A stretch of DNA of 64,000 bases from assembly GCA_027627225.1 (NCBI GenBank), contig CM051033.1:15390058-15454057 (forward strand), written 5' to 3'. The first letter of the stretch is position 1; every line of letters begins with the position of its first letter. A program made the translations under genes and the position numbers. The notes under the pieces were generated by a model. It saw nothing but the letters and a program-made list of their open reading frames with translations, was not told the origin of the DNA and did not search any database. This stretch comes from Congeria kusceri. Its lineage: Eukaryota; Mollusca; Bivalvia; Myida; Dreissenidae. Shown here piece by piece: positions 56,901-64,000 of this stretch.

Positions 56901-59900
56901 GTTTCTTACAATTGATGATCGATCTAATGAAGGATGAATATATGAACAGAGAGTGATGACGGAAACAGAAAGTTTCTAACGATTGATGAATGATCTAATG
57001 AACGATGAATATATGAACAGAGAGTGATGAGAGAAACAGAAAGTTTCTTTCTAACGATTGATGAATGATCTAATGAAGGATGAATATATGAACAGAGAGT
57101 GATGACGGATACAGAAAGTTTCTTGATTTTGGAACTATCTAATGAAGGATGAATATATGAACAGTGTTGACAGAAACAGGAAGTTTCTTACGACTGAAGA
57201 ATGATCGAATGAAGGATGAATATATGAACCGAGATGCTGACGGAAACAGAAAGTTTCTTACGATTGATGAATGATCTAACAAAGGATGAATATATGAACA
57301 GAGAGTGATGAGGGAAACAGAAAGTTTCCTACGATTGATGAATAATCTAAAGAAGGATGAATATATGTGCAGAGAGTGCTGACGGAAACAGAAAGTTTTC
57401 TACGATTGATGAATGATCTAATGAAGGATGAATATATGAACAGAGAGTGATGAGAGAAACAGAAAGTTTCCTACGATTGATGAATGATCTAATGAAGGAT
57501 GAATATATGAACAGAGAGTGCTGACGGAAACAGAAAGTTTTCTACGATTGATGAATAATCTAATGAAGGATGAATATATGAACAGACAGTCATGAGAGAA
57601 ACAGAAAGATTCTTATGATTGGTGAACGATCAAATGAAGGGTGAATATACTAACAATGATGTCTATACAGAAAGTTTCTTATTATGGGTGAATGCACAAA
57701 TGAAGTGTGAATATATGAGCAATGAGGACTAATACAGAACGTTTTAAAGTCAAAGAAATGCAACAGCACACACATTACAAAGAAATGGAATTCCTTAATT
57801 GATCAGATAATAAGAATGTTTGGAAATGCCTGTATAGCTGTGTCAGTCAACTTCTTCCATCGGACTGTTGGTTTTAGTAAAAAGCAAAGTATAGCAAAGA
57901 TCAGGTGATCTGACAGACTGGCAAAGGATAAAGCACTCCAAAGAAAAGCTAGAAAACTGCAAAAGAAAGCAGTGGTTTTTTAATCGAGAGAAACAGTTCA
58001 CCATTACCTTCTAACGCAACAGGTGGCCTGGGCTGCGAGTGGTTGAGAGGCTGCTTTCTCTCTGTAGCTCCGTCAGAGGTCCTCCGAGTGTACGTGGGGT
58101 CTATAGCGGTGGCAATGTTGAAGTTGAAGGGGTCACTGACTGCGTAGTGGGACCCCCTGTCTGCCGTTAGGTTGTGGTGGTGCGAGCGACTTGGTCTGCA
58201 CAGACATGGTTAACAAAATATTATAGACATAGCAATGATAACAAGACAATGTATGTAAGTGATGAAATGCCTACTAAGAAAATATCAATTAAGAACTTGA
58301 AATACTGAAAACATAGTCACGGTTCTTTTACTCCCTCTTCATACCATCAATCATTATGTGAGACATTTCGTGGGAAATTCGGGCTTAATGCATGTGCGTA
58401 AAGTGTCGTCCCGAATCAGCCTGTGCAGTCTGCACAGCTAATCCAGGACGGCACTTTCCGCTTTTATGGTATTTTCTGTTTCAAGGAAGTCTCTACTAAA
58501 CATAAATCCACTGTAGGCGGAAAGTGCCGACCTGGATTTGCCTGTGTGGACTGCACAGGCTGATCCGGGACGACACTTTACGCACATGCATTAAGCCCCG
58601 TTTTCTTACAACATGCTTCATATCATCTACAGAAAGCCAAAAGGGGCTAACAGCCTTCTTTGCACATATGCTGATGACTCCTACTGGCTGTTAGGGAACG
58701 ATACATAAACTTCCATTTTATTCACTTTATTAATACATGTAAAGTCGGTAATGTCTTCAGAAGAACTTAAACAACGTATATCAATATCGAGAATATCAAA
58801 ATGGTTTTTGAAATCCGCACTTAATGCCCTTTATCAGAAAATGAAGTTGCATTAATATGCTGTTCAGCTGTAATTGTTTCAAATGAAGCTACGCACGAAT
58901 TCGTAAACCTTCAGGGGCATAAATGTGTTATTTCCTCAAAAATTAGGACTCTTTAAATCTAATTTTATAATCATATCAGTTGTTTGTTAATAAACAAAGA
59001 CACATGAATAGACATGTACAAATAACTTGAAGCATTCACTAACCCATGATGCGAGAGAGCTTCGTCACTCTGCAAACTGTTAGGTGGGGAGGGAGAGTCA
59101 AACATGTTATCACTTTCCTCTGAGCGCAGCCTCTGACGACCGGCATCAGGCGGCTGAGACGCCAGCCACCGCTCGACATCTGGTTTGTCTTGCGGCAAGA
59201 CGGCTGGGTTAAAATCCGCCTGATTTCGAGAGTTATTAGTATTTTTCACTTTTTGCACATTTTGAAACTTTTGCCTAATCTCACGAGATCCACCTGAATG
59301 GTTTAACAAAATATCACCAGAAGCTTGTCTACTTTGTTCAGAAATGTGTCCATTGGACGCATGACCCGATCGCTGTCTCTCAGAAGCCTGATCTGATCTG
59401 TGTCCTTGAGAGGCTTGCAGTCTCTGGTCGTCAGCCAGATGTGCAGGAATGAAGTCCTCGGACGATCCCGGACTGGAGAGGTCCTCGTGTTCCGGACCGT
59501 TCTCCATGGAGAGGATAAAGCTGTTCCGTCGGTACAGCCGGTGGTCGTGGTCCGCAGGCCTACGGGGGAGCTGTGGGGGTCTCTGGGCAGCGTCCTGGTG
59601 GGAACAATTATAGATATCAGTGATAGTGTGCAATATGGGAGATGAACTATTATATGTGTACCTTTAATGAATTGACCAGGCAATCAAGAACTCCCCTATT
59701 TAACTTCAACTTAGTTTGTACACGTTAACACTGTTGCCATTGATATCGGTCACATAAGATTTCCCGGAAAAGATACCTTAGGCCATACAAATTTGATTCT
59801 ATGTGTAGCGTCCCCATGATTTTTCGAAACCTACCAACCAGGCAGGAAAAAACAAACAACGAGTCGATAAAAAACATATTTGTTTCACAACTTATTCATG

Positions 59901-62900
59901 CCAGTGATACAAGCTAAAGTGAGAATGTTTACTGGCAAAACTGTTCTATATCATCTTCATACATGTATTGGGAACCTACTTTAACATAGTATTTTAACTG
60001 TGTAAATTGACTAGTTGCACAATATTTTTTACAAATATTGGTAAAAACACCAACAAGAAGTTTTTTCCCCATGTTTTTCCAAATTTCATGTACGCTTTCC
60101 AACTCCATTTTTTACAATGTCAAAATTGTTGTTTTTTTCGTTCAGGCATCCGAAAACCTACCAGCCCGAGGACGCTAAACATAGAATGAAATTGGTATGG
60201 CCTAATATAGCGACAAGTGCACTTATCATTATATTTATGGTGGCTAAAGATCTAGGATCAAAAAAAGGTACATGATGCTGCTCACAGGAGGAGGGGAGCC
60301 ATTCCAGTTCTTTGTAACATCTTTTTTTAATAATTTGTCATATCCAAGGCTTTTAGCAGTTTAATGCTTCTCATTAAAGTTTTAAACATAGTTTATCCAA
60401 TTGTAATATAATATATAGAATTTCTATACATTTTCAATATTTATGTATTGACCAGCCCAAAGAAGCAGCAGGGGGCAACCAAAAAGAAGCAGTGTGCAGC
60501 ACCCTGCTATGTTGACCAGCCCAGAGGAGCAGCAGGGAACCAACAAAGAGCAGGGTGCAGCACCCTGCTATGTTGACCAGGACAGAGGGGCAGCAGGGAA
60601 CCAACAAAGAGCAGGGTGCAGCACCCTGCTGTGTTGACCAGGTGAATTTTAATGCAAGATATCATCATAAAATCATCATAAAATTAAAATGAAATGTTTA
60701 ATACAAAATTGACCGACCTCCGACCTTTCCCACATTAAATATTAAATTATAAAAAACAGGTTTATTTTCACACAAAAACATAAAAATATTGAAGGGCAAA
60801 TGATTTTCTGATGAAAATTTCATTGTTTTCCTGAATAAAATTATGTCTAGGAGTCATTTATGAAAAGATTTGGACAACAGGTGAAAGCAGTCTGAATAGA
60901 AGATAATGCAGGAAGGGTTGGTTAATAAGCAGCATAATTGCAAGAAGTGCAAGTACCATGGATCAATAATTAGATTAAATAAAGATTTGAGGCGTGTCGT
61001 GGGAAAACCGGGCTTAATGCATGTGCATAGTGTCATCCCGGATCAGCCTTTGCAGTCCGTACAGGCTAATCCAGGACGGCACTTTCCACTTTTATGGTAT
61101 TTTCTGTTTCAAGGAAGTCTCTTCTAAACATAAATCCACTGTAAGCAGAAAGTGTCGTCCCGGATCAGCCTGTGCGGAAACTTTAGATACATGCATTTAG
61201 CCCGGTTTTCCCACGACACGCCTCATTCAGTAACTCAGCCCTTGGTCTGTATTCACATAGCTCCTCGGGAAAAACTTTCTTAAAACCAAAACTTCCTTAA
61301 GTCTGCAGCTTTTTCTGCATAACTGTTTTAATCTACTAAATATTGAACATGTTTCTTAATGTACATGTTTGTGAACACAAATCACTGAATTTCACGAAGA
61401 AAATCTGATCTGAAATGCTTTTCTCTTAAGCACATCTTAAGTTAATTTTCCTAACGTGCATTGTGGATACAGTCCCAGGGAAAGTCGAAGGAAAGTCTTA
61501 TGCTTTAATTTCAAATCATCATTTTTTCGTTAAATTTTTATTCTATGTGTATTTGACATTTTGCATAGTGTTTATTAATTATAAACTAAATTATTAACTA
61601 CTGTTTGCCTCATTGTAAAGTGATTCACCAATTAACATGGTTGCAGAAATATAACATTTCTAAAATAATCACTCAAGTGACAATAGTTTAAGATAAACTT
61701 AAGATATTTCTGTAATGTACACAGTAAGTCAGTCAAGCCTCTGCTACCTGGGCGCGGCGTGCCCCCTGCTCCTGCTTCCACTTCTGCTTGGCCTTCCTCA
61801 GCCGTATCTTCTCCTGCTCCTGGATGATCTCCGCCAGACGCTTGTCCTGCTCCTCAATCTCACGCAGCTTGGCTCGGTCCACCTCCGCCTTTGTACGCTG
61901 GAGATCACAGGGAAATATGCACATATGTACAAGAATGATGATTTGATTTACACATGTACTGGGAAAATAAAATCGCCAAGTTTTACAAGTTTATTGTTTG
62001 CCTTTCATTTGTACAAGTTAAAACACCAGAAAAGAGATCCTGCCCCCCCCCCTCTCACATCTTCAAACAGAAGAGTTGCGGGACATTGGTCCACTAACAC
62101 AAGAGTTATGAGACTTTGCCCTCTAACACTTGACTTGCATGACTTAGCTCCACTTGCACAAGAGTTGACAGACAATGCTCCACAAAAAACAGGACTTGTG
62201 GGACTTCGCAGCACTAACACAATATTTGCAGCACTTTCAAGAGTTTTTGGACTTTCAAGAGGTGCATAACTTTACTCCACTAATACAAGAATTGCAGTTT
62301 CAAGAGGTGCAGGATATTCAAGAATTGTGGGAATTTGCTCCACTTACACAAGACTTATGGGACTTTGCTCCACTAATGCAAGAGTTGTGGGACTTTACTC
62401 CACTGACACAAGGGTTGCTGGACTTTGCCCCACTAACACAAGAGTTGCAGGACTTAACCCCACTAATGCAAGAGTTGTAGAACTTTCAAGAGGTGTAGGA
62501 TTTTCAAGAATTGTGGGACATTGCTCCACTTACACAAGACTTATGGGACTTTGCTCCACTAATGCAAGAGTTGCAGGACTTCACACCACTGACACAAGAG
62601 TTGCTGGACTTTGCTCCACTAACACAAGGGTTGTGACACTTTACCCACTAACACAAGAGTTACAGGACTTTGCCCCACTAACACAAGAGTTCCAGACTTT
62701 GCCCAACAAACATAAGAGTTGTCAAACTTTGCTACACTAATACATGAGTTATGGGACTTTGCTCCACAAACACAATAGTTGTGGGACTTGGCCCCACCTT
62801 GATTAAGAATCGCTGAACTTTGCCCCACCAACACAAGAGTTACGTGACTTGCCCCCACCTTGTGTTCCTGCTCCTGTAGCAGCCTGGCCAGCTCCTCATC

Positions 62901-63006
62901 CTGCAGCTCCTGTAGCACCTGTCGGTGGGCCGGGTCAACATGGTCTGGGAGGTTGTAGAAGTCGGAGAAGTCTCCCTCATCCTCTATCGTACCACTGGGG
63001 GTTACC
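53932..63006 (-). CDS. Coiled-coil protein resembling CCDC50, 3' five exons (5' end outside window)
   Basis: Partial gene. Coding exons (minus): 63006-62859, 61897-61748, 59594-59044, 58195-58008, 54113-53932 (stop TGA at 53934-53932); GT-AG boundaries with consistent phases, 406 codons including the stop. The first two exons encode a charged helical region: LQELQDEELARLLQEQE, then EQDKRLAEIIQEQEKIRL and a basic KAKQKWKQEQ tail. This resembles the coiled coil of CCDC50, which binds ubiquitin through short helical MIU motifs; DEELARLLQEQE has that look. The rest is predicted disordered, rich in Ser, Pro, Gln and Arg, and ends RSRRPKRPESG ... CKQQ. Gene structure is well supported. The CCDC50 name is tentative, so no symbol is given. 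Exon 2 could alternatively end at an in-frame TGA eight codons on if its donor is skipped. Confidence 0.78.
54583..54804. mobile_element. Double-hairpin MITE, copy 7 (CCDC50-like intron)
   Basis: The left half is complete. The right half is cut short after TAGCCTGTGCGGACAG and joins directly to CCCAGTTTTCCCATGACACG. Confidence 0.88.
54805..56690. other. Intronic AT-rich sequence
   Basis: Part of the last intron of the CCDC50-like gene. At about 55185-55240 and 55625-55670 the inverted pair AATTGTTTGCCATTGCCTAC / GTAGGTAGGCAATGGCAAAC suggests an element of roughly 490 bp. A hairpin at 56698-56747 (GAAACTGTTGTATCTG / CAGATACAACAGTTTC) precedes the 71-bp array. No coding exon recognised. Confidence 0.45.
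56774..57740 (+). repeat. 71-bp tandem repeat, about 14 units
   Basis: Units of the form GATGAATGATCTAATGAAGG, ATGAATATATGAACAGAGAG, TGATGACGGAAACAGAAAGT, TTCTTACGATT, decaying at both ends. It lies in the last intron of the CCDC50-like gene. Confidence 0.92.
58356..58620. mobile_element. Double-hairpin MITE, copy 8 (CCDC50-like intron)
   Basis: Complete but with diverged tips (GTGAGACATTTCGTGGGAAA at the left, TTTTCTTACAACATGCTTCA at the right). Both inner hairpins are present. Confidence 0.88.
60452..60640 (+). repeat. 65-bp tandem repeat, three units, with internal palindrome
   Basis: Each unit runs from GTTGACCAG through CAGCAGGGAACCAACAAAGA to the palindrome GCAGGGTGCAGCACCCTGC. It is intronic in the CCDC50-like gene. 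Confidence 0.9.
60988..61226. mobile_element. Double-hairpin MITE, copy 9 (CCDC50-like intron)
   Basis: Outer arms TGAGGCGTGTCGTGGGAAAA and the exact inverse TTTTCCCACGACACGCCTCA; the right inner hairpin is shortened after GATCAGCCTGTGCGGA. Confidence 0.9.
61245..61480. mobile_element. Foldback MITE (GTATTCACA family), diverged copy
   Basis: Left end GGTCTGTATTCACATAGCTC and right end GCATTGTGGATACAGTCCCA are imperfectly inverted. Related to 17325-17585. Confidence 0.6.
62080..62850 (+). repeat. 30-bp minisatellite, roughly 22-25 units
   Basis: The unit CACAAGAGTTGTGGGACTTT + GCTCCACTAA varies slightly. It fills most of the intron between the two coiled-coil exons of the CCDC50-like gene and ends about 9 bp from the donor of exon 62859-63006. 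Because 30 is a multiple of three, long ORFs (LQDFAPLTQE repeats) arise by chance on both strands. Confidence 0.9.
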
Positions 63007-64000
63007 CTGTAATGATGGAACATCAAGGGCTCAGGGCTCACTCTGCCGTGTGCCAAACTACCCAATGGCTAAACATTTCAACATTTGGCTACAACATTTC
63101 CTTTAAAACACCTAATAAAATACCTGAAATAACGATTTCAACTTCAGACAGTTAATTTGGCTAAAGAGCCAGGGTAAAGCCTTGTTGACAAGCTCAAAGA
63201 GACGTGGATGTTGATGTGTATTATTACTTAAAATCCTCTTCATATTTTTATAGGGAACGTGTAGATATTATTGGATTAAGTATGCCAAATGACAAAATTT
63301 GAGAAATGTTAGCATATATTACTGATGTATGTACTTAATATGTACTTGTACTTTGTAATCGGATACCATTGCAAAAATTGTCCACATAACAAAAAAGGGC
63401 ACAGGATTTGAGGACATTACCTGTCTTTGCAATTTTTTCAAAAGATAGATATGGACAGACTTAAAAAATAAATAAAGTTTAAACATTATTAATATATGTC
63501 CATATTTTTTCCTAATGTAGTACTGGTATTTGAATTCTTCAATTTAAACTAAACATTTTAAATCATTCATTAGCCAATCAAGCACAGGCTCTATTTATAA
63601 AATAAATGTTACACTTTCAGCAGACGGATAACAGCAATACGAAATGAAAATATATTGGAAAATCTGAAAAATGTTCAGTTCGGCATCGGATGTCAGATGA
63701 AGTGCACCATTACTGAAGCGTACCAGGATGAAGCGTACCAGGACGAAGCGTACCACCCCTGTACAATGTATATAGTCCAAAGACTATTCGTGAAATAGTG
63801 TAATGCTTCCTGATGAATTTTACAATAAAATACACGATTTATTGTCCATTGTAATGTAATTCAAATAAATGTGAAATAAACGAACACTTTCATGATATAA
63901 TTCACAGTTTACCTGAGTGCTTTTAAGTTTATTATTTCAATGTAATTTTGCAATAAAAGCAAACATTGTAATACCTGCCTGACATGCATTATATAAAAGA
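63007..64000. other. Upstream intron of the CCDC50-like gene
   Basis: No further exon recognised. Three near-identical 15-bp units (GAAGCGTACCAGGAT) lie at about 63715-63757. The remainder is AT-rich. Confidence 0.4.

Noticed and set aside
59303..59683. 126-aa minus-strand ORF overlapping a CCDC50-like exon
   Set aside because: Alternative frame of the exon 59044-59594; the spliced frame with matching phases is preferred.
62175..62740. ORFs of 101 and 137 aa encoding repeated LxDFAPLTQE
   Set aside because: They are produced by a 30-bp minisatellite inside an intron; several frames and both strands are open equally.

Overview
The window is nuclear DNA of an animal: genes split into many small exons with GT-AG introns, high A+T content, no operons, and a very high load of dispersed repeats. 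Protein similarity (GLT8D1, ferrochelatase) says metazoan. The tRNA-headed SINEs, the TGACCTTGACC-type intergenic repeats and above all an abundant double-hairpin MITE (nine copies here) point to a bivalve mollusc, most like a zebra/quagga mussel (Dreissena). The organism call rests on recognition of repeat style, not on a search.

Left part (1-16.9 kb) is transposon territory. On the minus strand lies a Ty3/Gypsy-like LTR retrotransposon whose pieces occur in the expected order: probable LTR (from 9423), primer-binding site (9400-9420), leader, gag (1315-185), then the start of protease in the -1 frame after a CCCAAAC slippery heptamer. It has been interrupted by two other transposons that both still look intact: a hAT element (6088-9226, two-exon transposase) in the leader, and a Mutator-like element (1319-4871, five-exon PHD-FLYWCH-MULE transposase, about 99-bp TIRs, 10-bp target duplication) exactly at the gag start codon. 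A decayed relative of the MULE lies at 13.04-13.40 kb, next to a nuclear-receptor-motif satellite and a truncated SINE.

Middle part (16.9-42.2 kb) holds two host genes head to head. GLT8D1, a Golgi-type family 8 glycosyltransferase (minus strand, nine coding exons, 371 aa), and FECH, mitochondrial ferrochelatase, last enzyme of haem synthesis (plus strand, ten coding exons, 417 aa), have start codons 1.37 kb apart and probably share a promoter region. All exon phases join without a break. Their introns carry SINEs, hAT-, Harbinger- and pogo/Tigger-type MITEs. One MITE sits inside the 5' splice site of FECH exon 2, and a 58-bp tandem duplication has doubled the splice acceptor of FECH exon 5.

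Right part (42.2-64 kb) begins with an intergenic stretch of repeats, including a 13-unit tandem array built from one arm of the double-hairpin MITE. It ends with the 3' five exons of a minus-strand gene for a coiled-coil protein resembling CCDC50 (63006 to 53932, 5' end outside the window), whose introns contain 30-bp, 65-bp and 71-bp tandem repeats. FECH and this gene are convergent.
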